64,000 nt of DNA from Rhizobium favelukesii (lineage in GTDB: Bacteria; Pseudomonadota; Alphaproteobacteria; Rhizobiales; Rhizobiaceae): contig NZ_HG916854.1 in NCBI RefSeq assembly GCF_000577275.2, positions 248,001-312,000 of the forward strand, written 5' to 3'. This document shows positions 36,923-45,234 of the stretch, piece after piece. The translations under genes were made by a program, and so were the position numbers. The notes below the pieces were generated by a model that worked only from the letters and a program-made list of their open reading frames with translations, was not told where the DNA came from and searched no databases. Positions within the stretch are counted from its first letter, which is position 1; each line of letters begins with the position of its first letter.

Positions 36923-38815
36923 ATGAGCTCGCGCACGTGGTCAGTTAGATTGCAATACGCTGGCCTCATGCTGTCGGCGGCCTTGTCGATTGTTGCGAAC
37001 TCTCACGCGGCAACCTCGGGCACATCGTTCCCCATCGTCGATCGGGTTCCACGCATCCTCATCCTTTATCCCTACGATGAGAGGCTCGCGGCAACGACGG
37101 TTGCCGGGGAAGCGTTGCGGAGCCGCCTGCTGGAGGAGACGGATGGGAAGATCGACCTGTTTTCAGAGTTTCTGGATCTGTCGAGGTTTCCGGAAGCCGA
37201 TCATGTCTCACGCATGGGACGATATCTCGCGGAGAAATACGCCGCTCGCCGCCCCGACGTAGTTGTCGCGTTAGGCAAGGAGTCTGCCAGCTTCATATCG
37301 ACGAACCGCGGAAGGATCGCTCCCGATGCAAAGATCGTCGCGGCAGGCTTCGGCAACTCCATCGCGGAGAACATCGATCTGCCGGATGACGTGATCGGGG
37401 CGTTCACGACATTCGACATTGTGAAGACGGCGGAAATGGCCCGCAAACTGCAGCCCAATGCCCGTCACCTTTACATCATCGGTGGTTCGTCGGAATTCGA
37501 CCGGGGATGGTTGGCGTCGGCGCGTGCGGATCTCGACGAGTTCTCCAAGTCATACGAAACGACGTACCTGGAAGATCTGACGATTGAGGAGTTTATCGAA
37601 CGCGCATCAGACGTCCCCGTCGATAGCATCATCCTGGCGTTGACGATCTTTAAGGATCGGGCGGGGCGGAATTTCATCCCGCGCGAGGCAATCAGGCAGA
37701 TCGCGGCAACGGCCAGTGCGCCCGTCTATGGGCCCTATCAGACCTACATCGACCACGGCGTCGTCGGCGGCGATACCGTCACCTTCGATTCCCTGGGACG
37801 CACCGTCGGAAACCTCGTCATCGACGCAATCGCCGGCAAGCAGGTGGCGGACGTCAACGCGCCGCAGACCTATATCGTCGATGCCCGGCAACTTCGGCGC
37901 TGGGGGCTGGCGGAGGAGGATCTGCCAGCGGGCACCATACAGATGTACAAGGAAAGAGGCTTTTGGGAGGAACACTGGCTCGCATCTACGAGCGTAGTTG
38001 CCGTCGTTTTGATGCAGGCAGGCGTCATCTCGATTCTCCTGTTCGAGCGCCGCAAACGCCGCCAGGCGGAGAGCAGTTCTCTTCTTCATTTGCTCGAAGC
38101 CGTTCATCTCAACCAATCGGCAACCGCCGGCGCTTTGTCGTCATCCATCGCCCACGAACTGAACCAGCCGTTGTCGGCCATACGAAACAATGCCGAGGCG
38201 GCGTCCCAGCTGCTTCGAAGCGAAACCCCCGATCTGCAATTGATCCAGCAGATCCTTCAGGACATTCAGGAAGACGACCAGCGGGCAGGCGACATCATTG
38301 GCAGGATGAGGGGGTTGCTTAAGAAGAGAAGCGAGATCGATTGGCAGGAGTTCGACCTCAACGACGTTGCGTCGAGCGCGATCCACATCATTCATGGCGA
38401 GGCCGAGCGCAGAGGGATTACACTCAATACAAATCAGCCGACGACCGAGCTGCCAGTGCGGGCGGACAAGGTTCATGTGCAACAGGTCGTCCTCAATCTG
38501 GCGACCAATGCGATGGACGCCATGATGGACGCCGATTCCGCCAAAAGAATCCTGACATTCGCAACAGGAATTGAGAAGGAGAGGGCCGAGCTCTGTGTTG
38601 TCGACACAGGCAACGGCATTCCTGAAGAGCGCCTGTCCAGCATCTTCGAGCCGTTCTATACGACCAAGAACGCAGGGACGGGGTTGGGTCTTTCCATATC
38701 GCGTGCGATCGTCGAGACCTATGGCGGCACGATCTCTGCATACAACCGGCCTGAAGGCGGCGCCATCTTCCGGGTGGTCCTGCCTCTCGCCCGACGGGAG
38801 GCGCGAGGTGCATGA
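36923..38815 (+). CDS. Sensor histidine kinase with periplasmic binding-protein-like sensor
   Basis: A 630-residue kinase. Signal-like segment about 10-30; residues 40-320 look like the ABC-substrate-binding fold (PF04392-like, e.g. RILILYPYDERLAATTV and VYGPYQTYIDHGVVGGDTV); a membrane helix lies at about 350-372. A HisKA domain follows with the phospho-His in SSIAHELNQPLSAIRNNAE, then HATPase motifs: N box NLATNAMDAM, G1 VDTGNGIPEE, F box FEPFYTTK and G2 GTGLGLSI. It senses an unknown periplasmic ligand and phosphorylates a response regulator. It overlaps the downstream regulator by 4 bases and is divergent from the sulfatase 2 operon. Confidence 0.92.
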   Translation: MSSRTWSVRLQYAGLMLSAALSIVANSHAATSGTSFPIVDRVPRILILYPYDERLAATTVAGEALRSRLLEETDGKIDLFSEFLDLSRFPEADHVSRMGRYLAEKYAARRPDVVVALGKESASFISTNRGRIAPDAKIVAAGFGNSIAENIDLPDDVIGAFTTFDIVKTAEMARKLQPNARHLYIIGGSSEFDRGWLASARADLDEFSKSYETTYLEDLTIEEFIERASDVPVDSIILALTIFKDRAGRNFIPREAIRQIAATASAPVYGPYQTYIDHGVVGGDTVTFDSLGRTVGNLVIDAIAGKQVADVNAPQTYIVDARQLRRWGLAEEDLPAGTIQMYKERGFWEEHWLASTSVVAVVLMQAGVISILLFERRKRRQAESSSLLHLLEAVHLNQSATAGALSSSIAHELNQPLSAIRNNAEAASQLLRSETPDLQLIQQILQDIQEDDQRAGDIIGRMRGLLKKRSEIDWQEFDLNDVASSAIHIIHGEAERRGITLNTNQPTTELPVRADKVHVQQVVLNLATNAMDAMMDADSAKRILTFATGIEKERAELCVVDTGNGIPEERLSSIFEPFYTTKNAGTGLGLSISRAIVETYGGTISAYNRPEGGAIFRVVLPLARREARGA

Positions 38816-39459
38816 AACCAGTTGTCCATATCGTAGACGATGACGAATCCTACCGCACGGCGACTGCACGGCTGCTCTGCGCCTATGGTCTGAAGGTCGA
38901 GGCCTATGAATCCGGAGATCAGTTTCTAGCCCGCCTTCCAAGCTGCGAGCCGGGCTGCGTTCTCCTTGACCTACAGATGCCAGGTCAATCTGGTCTGCAA
39001 ATACAGCGCCAGTTGTGCGAGCTGGCGCCGCTACTGCCAATCGTGTTCCTCACCGGCGAAGGAGACATAAAGACAAGCGTCGACGCAATGAAAGCAGGCG
39101 CTCAGGACTTCTTGGAGAAGTCGAGCTCGGTGCCGGTCCTGATGGAAACGATCGAGCGCGCGTTGGCTCAATATGAAAGGCGTCGGGCCGAGCTCGATCA
39201 GCATCAGGAGCAGCGGAGGCTGGTGGCGAGCCTGAGCGCGCGCGAAGCCGAAGTCTTTGAGTTGATCATCCGTGGCCATCTCAACAAGCAGATCGCCTTC
39301 GCCCTTGGCATATCTGAGCGCACCGTCAAGGTGCACCGGCATCGCGTGATGGAAAAGCTCGGCGTGCGCTCCGCTGCCGAAGCAGTGTCGATTGCAGCCA
39401 GCGTCGGTCCTTTCGAACGAAAACCCGTTACGCACAATGTCCCGGCGACTTCCCTTTAG
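38812..39459 (+). CDS. FixJ/NarL-type response regulator with LuxR HTH
   Basis: A 215-residue regulator. The receiver domain has the acidic pocket VDDDES, phospho-Asp in LLDLQMPG (about D54) and the conserved Lys in FLEKSS. A LuxR-type helix-turn-helix follows at about 140-200 (LSAREAEVFELIIRGHLNKQIA, with HRHRVMEKLGVRS). ATGA overlap couples it to the kinase gene. It is the best candidate to bind the shared sulfatase-cluster motif. Its stop codon lies inside the third copy of that motif (39451-39468). Confidence 0.92.
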   Translation: MKPVVHIVDDDESYRTATARLLCAYGLKVEAYESGDQFLARLPSCEPGCVLLDLQMPGQSGLQIQRQLCELAPLLPIVFLTGEGDIKTSVDAMKAGAQDFLEKSSSVPVLMETIERALAQYERRRAELDQHQEQRRLVASLSAREAEVFELIIRGHLNKQIAFALGISERTVKVHRHRVMEKLGVRSAAEAVSIAASVGPFERKPVTHNVPATSL

Positions 39460-39468
39460 GACAATATC
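39451..39468 (+). promoter_or_regulatory. Shared sulfatase-cluster promoter motif, copy 3
   Basis: TCCCTTTAGGACAATATC matches the sulfatase copies at 15 of 18 positions, in the same orientation relative to the next gene (response regulator at 39539). It overlaps the stop codon of the FixJ-like regulator. No clear second block follows at the same distance. Confidence 0.55.
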
Positions 39469-39538
39469 AATCGAACACCAACACGCCTACTGTGAAGGCA
39501 ACCGCGTATCTCTCATGTAGTCACGAGTGGGGCTTGGG

Positions 39539-39913
39539 ATGGGAAAGCTGCGCCACACGGTCGCCGTTGTTGATGATGACGCAAGCCTACGGCGGAGCGC
39601 CGGGCGGCTCCTCAACGCCTATGGTTTTGCGGCCGTGGAATATGCATCCGCCGAAGCCTTTCTCGCGCAACCTGCAAGCGCCGACGTCGCCTGCCTTGTG
39701 CTGGATATCGACCTGGGCGGTGGCATGTCCGGCATTGAATTGCAGCGCAGGCTGAAAGAGGCTGGCTCGAACCTGCCGGTCATTTTTATCACAGCGATTG
39801 AAGATCGACGCCTACAAGCAGAGGCCGAGCGGGCCGGGTGCATCGCGTACTTGCGAAAGCCCTTCGCCGGGGCCGATCTTATCACGGCGATCAATAAGGC
39901 GCTGGGGTTGTAA
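39539..39913 (+). CDS. Single-domain response regulator (CheY-like)
   Basis: A 124-residue receiver without an output domain. Acidic pocket VVDDDAS, phospho-Asp in LVLDIDLGG, Thr in IFITAI and Lys in YLRKPF. It can act as a phosphate sink or as a partner of the nearby kinase. The start MGKLRHTV at 39539 is used; a GTG at 39527 would add four residues. It lies downstream of motif copy 3. Confidence 0.88.
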   Translation: MGKLRHTVAVVDDDASLRRSAGRLLNAYGFAAVEYASAEAFLAQPASADVACLVLDIDLGGGMSGIELQRRLKEAGSNLPVIFITAIEDRRLQAEAERAGCIAYLRKPFAGADLITAINKALGL

Positions 39914-39990
39914 GGGAAGACGTCCACGAGGCAACAGGACGCATGAACGACACGAATATCACCACGTCGATAGAAAGGAACGCTTCACTA

Positions 39991-40516
39991 TGCACTGCAA
40001 GACACCCGACAAGCCGTTGATGAACCTGGCGCTCGCTTGACCGCCTGCACGAGCGCGCAAGGTTCCGTCTCCACCAAGGAAAGCAACCTCGCAGCCGGCT
40101 TCGTCGCGCGCCCTGCCGACACGCCAAAGCGCCAGGCGATGCGCAACCACCTGCCTCCGGACACTTTCGTGACGAGTACGCGCGGCAACAAGACAACCTA
40201 CGTCTATGCCGATCCGGGCGGCTGCAAGTGCCTCTACGTTGGAACGCAACAGGCCTACAGACAGTACCGAACCCTTCAACAGGCAAATGCTGCAAGCCAA
40301 CGGCAGCTTGCCGCACAGGTCCATCCCGACTCCGGCTGGGACTGGGGGAATGGGTGTCCCTGGATCTCGGATTTCAACAACGGTCCCTTCGGCCAAATTT
40401 TGACACCCCCTGAACAATCAGAACCGTTAGACGCGGTAACACGGTCGATAGCGTTCAGAGCCGCGAGCGTCCGGCGCGCGACCGTTAACGCTCGTTCGCG
40501 CGAAGCACGCCGATGA
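39991..40516 (+). pseudogene. Lipoprotein gene, one-base frameshift in the signal
   Basis: The ATG at 39991 (AAAGGA upstream) opens MHCKTPDKPLMNLALA and stops at once. The neighbouring frame continues LTACTSAQGSVSTKESNL, which completes a lipobox (L-T-A-C). A mature part follows with KTTYVYADPGGCKCLYVG and a helical QQANAASQRQLAAQVH. One missing base near 40036 explains it. The intact product would be a periplasmic lipoprotein of about 110 to 170 residues. The C-terminal end overlaps the LssY-like gene on the other strand, so the true stop may be earlier. Confidence 0.6.
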
Positions 40517-41195
40517 GAGCCTTCCCGTCGGTGAAATAGGGGTCGCCGCCTCCGTTGCGGCCGCTGCGTGTCGCCCCGATGCCGTCGATCTCATAGTCCG
40601 ATAGCAGTTGGCCCGCCTTGAGGAGATCGCCGATGACCCGGTTTCGCTCGGCGTCGACATCCGGACCGATGTGATGCGTGATCTGCCCGGTGTCATGACT
40701 GAGGCCAACGCCGCGATCAAAGCTTGCCGAGCCAAACCATAGCGGACGGTCGTCCTCCCCGGTTTGTTTCGTCAGCCAGAAACGAACGTGGTTGCGCTCG
40801 TCGGCGCTTTCGCCCACAGGCTTCTCGAAGGCGAGGTCCTGCTTTCTTCCCTCGAAAAACAGCGGACTGACCGGGGCGTCGAGGTCGGGCCGGTCAAGCA
40901 CGACACTCAATCCGATATCGATCGATGTGCGCAAGGTGATTTTGTCGGCAGGATCCCACTTGGCCGCCGCAAAGGCGCGGACCACATCCTCCTTCGATCC
41001 AACAAGGCCGACATTGATCGGATCGCCCGGAATGTCCTGCGCGGTTGTCGTGACCATGCTGCCGAGCTTGGCAACGCGGCCGGCATCATGGAAAAACCAG
41101 ATCTCGGGAATGACAAAATAAGCGAGCAGCAGGTACGTGCAGAGCAGGACGATCACAGCGCCCAACACCGTGCGGGTTTTCGTGCGATGACGCAT
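40485..41195 (-). CDS. LssY C-terminal-domain membrane protein
   Basis: A 236-residue protein with a membrane anchor at about 10-30 and a periplasmic LssY_C-type domain (PINVGLVGSKEDVVRAF, then FEGRKQDLAFEKPVGES, then FGSASFDRGVGLSHDTGQ and the end HIGPDVDAERNRVI). In Legionella LssY belongs to a lipid phosphatase-like system; here only the C-terminal domain is present. Function unknown. Confidence 0.8.
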   Translation of the reverse strand: MRHRTKTRTVLGAVIVLLCTYLLLAYFVIPEIWFFHDAGRVAKLGSMVTTTAQDIPGDPINVGLVGSKEDVVRAFAAAKWDPADKITLRTSIDIGLSVVLDRPDLDAPVSPLFFEGRKQDLAFEKPVGESADERNHVRFWLTKQTGEDDRPLWFGSASFDRGVGLSHDTGQITHHIGPDVDAERNRVIGDLLKAGQLLSDYEIDGIGATRSGRNGGGDPYFTDGKALIGVLRANER

Positions 41196-41367
41196 TGGAT
41201 TTCGCCCACCCTGAAGGTCTTGAGGAACGATACGACAAAAATGTTCAGGAAAATATCCAGAAAGTAGTGGGCGGCTTAAGCACTTTGGGTGGCCGTCAAG
41301 CGGAGCAGGGTGGGGCGTGAGAGGTCACGCTGCCACCAGCAGAGTGCTTTCTGAAATCCCGCCGAGT

Positions 41368-41850
41368 TCAAGGTCCGGGATCTTTCAAACCTTTCTTGGC
41401 GCGGCCTCTGTCGAGCTTGCCGAATTCGGTCATGATGCTCACCAGAACGCTGCCCGTCTATCCGAATGTAAACAGGCCCGACATCGCCATGATCGGCCCG
41501 ATCAGACGCCATCCGTCCGGCAGACGGACAGCGCCTTCTCCAAGCGTCGTATAGCTCTCCAAGACGAAGTAGTAGCTGTCTCGCATTGAAGGGATCAGCC
41601 CCATCAGCGATATGGGGGCGGCCCAAAGGAAGGTTTCCACAAAATGAAGGACTGCCAGCGAACCGATTGTGAATGCAAGCAAAAGATTGATCCGCCAATG
41701 CGGTGTGACGTTAGTCACACGGACCCAGGATTTGCTGAAACGCTGGTTGATTGCGCGGATGCCGACACCGTGTACGATGATAATCGCAATCACCATCAAG
41801 GTTCCAAGCGCAATCTCAAGAAGCGGGTCGGGAGGTGACAGTTGATCCAA
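41368..41850 (-). pseudogene. Two-TM ion channel with premature stop
   Basis: The frame opens MDQLSPPDPLLEIALG and has two membrane helices and a pore-like segment YFVLESYTTLGEGAVRLP. The selectivity-filter position reads T-L-G-E-G rather than T-V-G-Y-G, a variant I also associate with a proteobacterial ion-channel subgroup. After MSGLFTFG a TAG stop occurs at 41458-41460, where the family has W (TGG), and the sequence goes on TGSVLVSIMTEFGKLDRGRAKK. A single G-to-A change would create this. The truncated product would lose most of the second transmembrane helix. It could be a real nonsense mutation or an error. Confidence 0.7.
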
Positions 41851-41919
41851 TCGAATCCCTCAGAAGCAATGGCAGCACGCCGTAACTCGTCTTCCTGGAG
41901 CGGATGTCGCGAAAGTCTC

Positions 41920-42729
41920 TTATTTCGGGAACAAGAACGTGACCACTGCCCGAACTCCCCAGCCGTCAGGCCCGTTTTCCGGCGAACTTGCCCAGTAACG
42001 CGCGCCGACGCCAAAGCTCACGGGCTGTTCGCCGAACTTCACCACCTTGGAGACCTGGAAGTTGATCGGGACCGACCAGTCATTGGTTTCCCAGTCGTAT
42101 GTGCTCTCGGTATTCAATGAGAAGGTCCAGGCTTCCGGCGTCGTGTAAGAGATGAAGGGTTGCAGGTATGTCGAACTGACGTCCGCCCGGTCGCTCTGTC
42201 CGGCGAACGACCACAAATGGTTCGCCAGTATACCGAAGGTCCATGGCCCGTCTTGCTTGAGAGCCACGCCGGTTGGACCCGCGGCCCACTTTCCGCTTCC
42301 GAGGAACTCGTCGGTTGCTGTGGGAACCAGGAACGCCGGGCCGACGCCCCAGATAATTCCATTTTCGGTTGGCTTGGCTGGCGACAGGAAGAAACTCTGT
42401 AGCGTGTCACCGAGCCCGAACTGCTCTCCTGACGGGCCAGCGATGTCGTCTTGCCACGTCACAGGCAGGATCGTTCGGGAAATGAGGTTCCAGTCTTCAT
42501 TGAGCGCGAATGGAATTACCGGCTGAATGTTCACGACGGTATGATCGCCGTCTTGCGGTCCGTAGCCTTGATCGTAGTTGAATTGAAACGGAACGCTGAT
42601 CAGCGAGGCAATTGGGTTTGAGAGCTTCTTTGCTAGCTCCTCGCTGGATTGGGCGTGCACCGATGCGGCAATGGACGTCAGAAGAATGGCGTAACTGAAG
42701 AGTTTGAGCGAACCTGATGCCACAGTCAT
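41920..42729 (-). CDS. Outer-membrane beta-barrel transporter-like protein
   Basis: A 269-residue protein. Signal peptide about 1-26 (ends VHA); a helix, then repeated aromatic strands (e.g. DWNLISRTILPVTW, FFLSPAKPTENGIIWGVGPA) and a C-terminal WGVRAVVTFLFPK. The family is a COG4313-like (MetA-pathway) outer-membrane barrel thought to take up small hydrophobic compounds. It is monocistronic. Confidence 0.8.
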   Translation of the reverse strand: MTVASGSLKLFSYAILLTSIAASVHAQSSEELAKKLSNPIASLISVPFQFNYDQGYGPQDGDHTVVNIQPVIPFALNEDWNLISRTILPVTWQDDIAGPSGEQFGLGDTLQSFFLSPAKPTENGIIWGVGPAFLVPTATDEFLGSGKWAAGPTGVALKQDGPWTFGILANHLWSFAGQSDRADVSSTYLQPFISYTTPEAWTFSLNTESTYDWETNDWSVPINFQVSKVVKFGEQPVSFGVGARYWASSPENGPDGWGVRAVVTFLFPK

Positions 42730-42917
42730 GCTCCTACCTGCACGTAGGTTTTATGAAAACCGGCGGAGCCGTGCAGGACCCCCCCAGGTTGCATGCTGTA
42801 AACACGATGGGAGAGTCCGCATATCGGCGCAAGTGCATGGCGGCAACACATGCCGCAAAAGAGCCGGCCCGCAAGCTGAGGCAACCGAGCGGTGGCACCG
42901 CGCCAAAAGGCAACGCC

Positions 42918-43118
42918 TCATGGGCATCGGAAACGACGAGAGCTAGTAGAAGTTGTTACCGGTGCCGCGAACCGGGCCAATTGGATAGCCGCCAGCAAGA
43001 ACATGGCGGTGCCGAAAATCTCGTGGGTCAGATTGTCGAGCCACCAGTAGGCCAGACACGCCACAAGAAGTCCGACGGATACGACGTGGAGAAACAGACG
43101 AGCGGGAAACGGGATCAT
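42918..43118 (-). CDS. Small DUF4405-like membrane cytochrome candidate
   Basis: A 66-residue frame starting MIPFPARLFLHVVSVGLL, overlapping the stop of the cytochrome P460 gene by 4 bases (ATGA). Two membrane segments carry histidines (H11 and the H in NLTHEIFG), as in DUF4405 b-type proteins. The last 20 residues are not typical, so the real end may be in another frame. With the P460 and CMD genes it looks like one co-translated unit. Confidence 0.5.
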   Translation of the reverse strand: MIPFPARLFLHVVSVGLLVACLAYWWLDNLTHEIFGTAMFLLAAIQLARFAAPVTTSTSSRRFRCP

Positions 43119-43587
43119 TCGAATTCGAAGCGCCGCATATCGCTGTGGGTGTAGAGGAAGTCCCGGTCAGATCGCGCGTCATGACATGATTGGCAGCGGG
43201 CCGTATTCTCGGCCAGGTTGATCGTCTTGTCGGGCTTGAACCACTGGAATTGCCAGTCTCCGGTGCGCCGGCTTTCGTCATAGTCGGCACCAAAGCCTTC
43301 GCCCTTCTCCATGACGAAGTACCGAAAGACTTCGCCGTCACGGTAGTCCACGAGCACCACATGAGTGTCGGGGGGACGGGCTGGCCATTCTTGACCGCCT
43401 CGATCGCCTCGCGCGATGTCATGATGTGTTCAGTGACTTCGCCGCGGGTGACGGTCGTATAGTGGATCAGCTTGTCGATGTCTGGAAACGTTGTGCGGTT
43501 CTGTTCTGCATGAACCTGCCAGCCGACAAGCGCGACGGCGCAGCCAGACAGGAACGCGCCCACGATGACGTCTGCGACCTTCGTCAT
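43115..43587 (-). pseudogene. Cytochrome P460-family protein, one-base frameshift
   Basis: The first frame starts MTKVADVIVGAFLSG (signal peptide, residues 1-28) and reads through FPDIDKLIHYTTVTRGEVTEH and AIEAVKNGQPVPP. The next frame continues THVVLVDYRDGEVFRYFVMEKGEGFG to the heme site CQSCH and ends FEFE. The frames meet at a run of six C (about 43368-43374); a seventh C would restore them. P460 cytochromes bind a c-type heme cross-linked to a lysine and oxidise hydroxylamine or similar compounds. The intact protein would be about 157 residues. The ATG overlaps the stop of the CMD gene by 4 bases. Confidence 0.7.
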
Positions 43588-44006
43588 TCCGGATTTCTCC
43601 CGAATACTTCCTTGGCGACGCCGACCGCCGTGACGGCATTCGGCCAGCCGCCGTAGAAGGCGAGGTGGGTGATGGTCTCGCTCAGCTCTTCCTTGGTAAC
43701 GCCGTTCTGAAGTGCAATGGCAAGGTGCGAGCGAAGCTGATCCGGCCGGTTCATGGCGATCAGCGCTGCCACGGTGATAAGGCTGCGATCGCGCTTCGAA
43801 AGCTCCAGACGTTCCCAAATGTCGCCATAGAGGATATTGTCGGTGAGTTCCGCAAGCTTCGGCGCGGTATCTCCCATCAGTTGCTGGGCTCTGGATTGCT
43901 TGGTCATGTCATCGCCTTTCGCCAAGGACTGGGCACACACCGCCCCTGGCAGCGCTGCGAGCACGATGCCGACCGTCAGAAGTATGTTCGCGATCAGGTG
44001 TTTCAT
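43584..44006 (-). CDS. CMD-family protein with signal peptide
   Basis: A 140-residue periplasmic carboxymuconolactone decarboxylase-like protein. Signal peptide about 1-27, then LYGDIWERLELSKRDRSLITVAALIAMNRPDQLRSH and LAFYGGWPNAVTAV, the same motifs as in the CMD-CMD-cupin protein at 13.4 kb. No C-x-x-C. It is the first gene of a unit with cytochrome P460 and a DUF4405-like protein. Substrate unknown. Confidence 0.82.
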   Translation of the reverse strand: MKHLIANILLTVGIVLAALPGAVCAQSLAKGDDMTKQSRAQQLMGDTAPKLAELTDNILYGDIWERLELSKRDRSLITVAALIAMNRPDQLRSHLAIALQNGVTKEELSETITHLAFYGGWPNAVTAVGVAKEVFGRNPE

Positions 44007-44026
44007 CAGTTTTCTCCGCTCTGTGG

Positions 44027-45112
44027 TCAGTCGAGCTTCTGCTCGGCAAGAAACTTCGACACCTGGTCGGCGATCTCGATGTTGTTCAGATCGGAGAACA
44101 AGAAGTGGGTGTTGCCGCGGATGCCGATCTCCGGCAAATGGACGAGCTTAGCGTCGCCGCCGTGCTTATTGATGGCGGCAACCCAGAGCTTCGCCATCGC
44201 CAGTCTCACACGCCAGTTGTCCTGTCCACGTTCGCTGGTTGGTTCGACGGGGAAGTTGTCTCCGTAGTAGATGACGATCGGAATACGCGTCAGCTTTTCG
44301 AACTCTTGGACGGGAACGCCTTCCGCTGGCAGAGTGCCCGCCGCGCTCGGCATCGAATCGGGCACTTCACCGTCTGGAAAGATGAAGCCGCTACCCGGCT
44401 CGAATGCGACGATCCCTTTTACGTTCGGGTTCTTGATAGCGGTAAGCCATCCGGGCCCGCCTCCCTGCGAATGCGTGAATAGGATCGCCGGACCGGTTCG
44501 ATCGAGAACCGCTGACATGGCATGCGAGATGACGCCCGGATCATAAGGACCGGTGTTCGGCGTCACTGAGGTCAGGAATTGTGTCAGCGTATTCGGATCG
44601 CGATCGAACTGGACGTTGTCGTAGTATTTCGGCCAAACGCCAATCCGGAACTGGTCGAAGAAGAGCTGGTCGTATCGGGTGGGTTCAATGGCAGCGGCGA
44701 CGGTGCTGTTGCCGGCACGGCCCCGCCGCGGCTGGTCGACGACGTAGACTGGGAAACCGCGGCGGAGAAAGATCGTCTGGAATCCCTCGCGCCCGTCGGG
44801 CGTCGTTTCCCAGCTCCGGCCCGACTGGAAGGCGCCGTGGAGCATGACGATCGGCAGCGGTCTCGGGTTCTGTGGGATCTGGAAGAAGGCGTAGAGATGA
44901 TCGCCATGGATGCTCTGGCCCTGCGAGGTCGGAGCTTTGTTGTTGAAAGTACCGGGCGTGGTGACGGCCTTACCTCCGGCTGAGAAACTGCCCTGTTCCT
45001 CGATGACAATGGCTTCGGGCTTGGGTGCCGTTTGCGCGGACGCAACTGCGGCGATTCCGAAATGGCTCAAGGCTAGTAGAAAAAATGCTGCATTCCGTAG
45101 CGAGATATTCAT
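44027..45112 (-). CDS. Secreted alpha/beta hydrolase
   Basis: A 361-residue exported hydrolase. Signal peptide about 1-27; oxyanion region MLHGAFQSGRSWE; nucleophile elbow FTHSQGGGPG (Ser in H-S-Q-G-G); the acid in FEPGSGF-like or YYGDNFPVEP; and His near the end in GNTHFLFSDLN. It would cleave an ester or amide in the periplasm. The start at 45112 has AAGGAC upstream. A LysR box candidate (45161-45176) lies about 50 bases before it. It follows the LysR gene in the same direction. Confidence 0.85.
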   Translation of the reverse strand: MNISLRNAAFFLLALSHFGIAAVASAQTAPKPEAIVIEEQGSFSAGGKAVTTPGTFNNKAPTSQGQSIHGDHLYAFFQIPQNPRPLPIVMLHGAFQSGRSWETTPDGREGFQTIFLRRGFPVYVVDQPRRGRAGNSTVAAAIEPTRYDQLFFDQFRIGVWPKYYDNVQFDRDPNTLTQFLTSVTPNTGPYDPGVISHAMSAVLDRTGPAILFTHSQGGGPGWLTAIKNPNVKGIVAFEPGSGFIFPDGEVPDSMPSAAGTLPAEGVPVQEFEKLTRIPIVIYYGDNFPVEPTSERGQDNWRVRLAMAKLWVAAINKHGGDAKLVHLPEIGIRGNTHFLFSDLNNIEIADQVSKFLAEQKLD

Positions 45113-45160
45113 GTCGTCCTTCCCCTGGCGCTGACACAAGGAAAGATACGCGAGGGCTTA

Positions 45161-45176
45161 TCTAGTGATTAGATGC
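45161..45176. promoter_or_regulatory. LysR-type box upstream of the hydrolase
   Basis: ATCTA...TAGAT arms (TCTAGTGATTAGA) give a T-N11-A palindrome. The GATTAGATGC part equals, on the other strand, the GCRTCTAATC core found at the AKR promoters. It lies about 50 bases before the hydrolase start. Confidence 0.5.
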
Positions 45177-45234
45177 CTTGATCCGCATGAAGCCATTAGC
45201 TGTCCTTATCAATCACATCGAAGTGAACGCGCTT

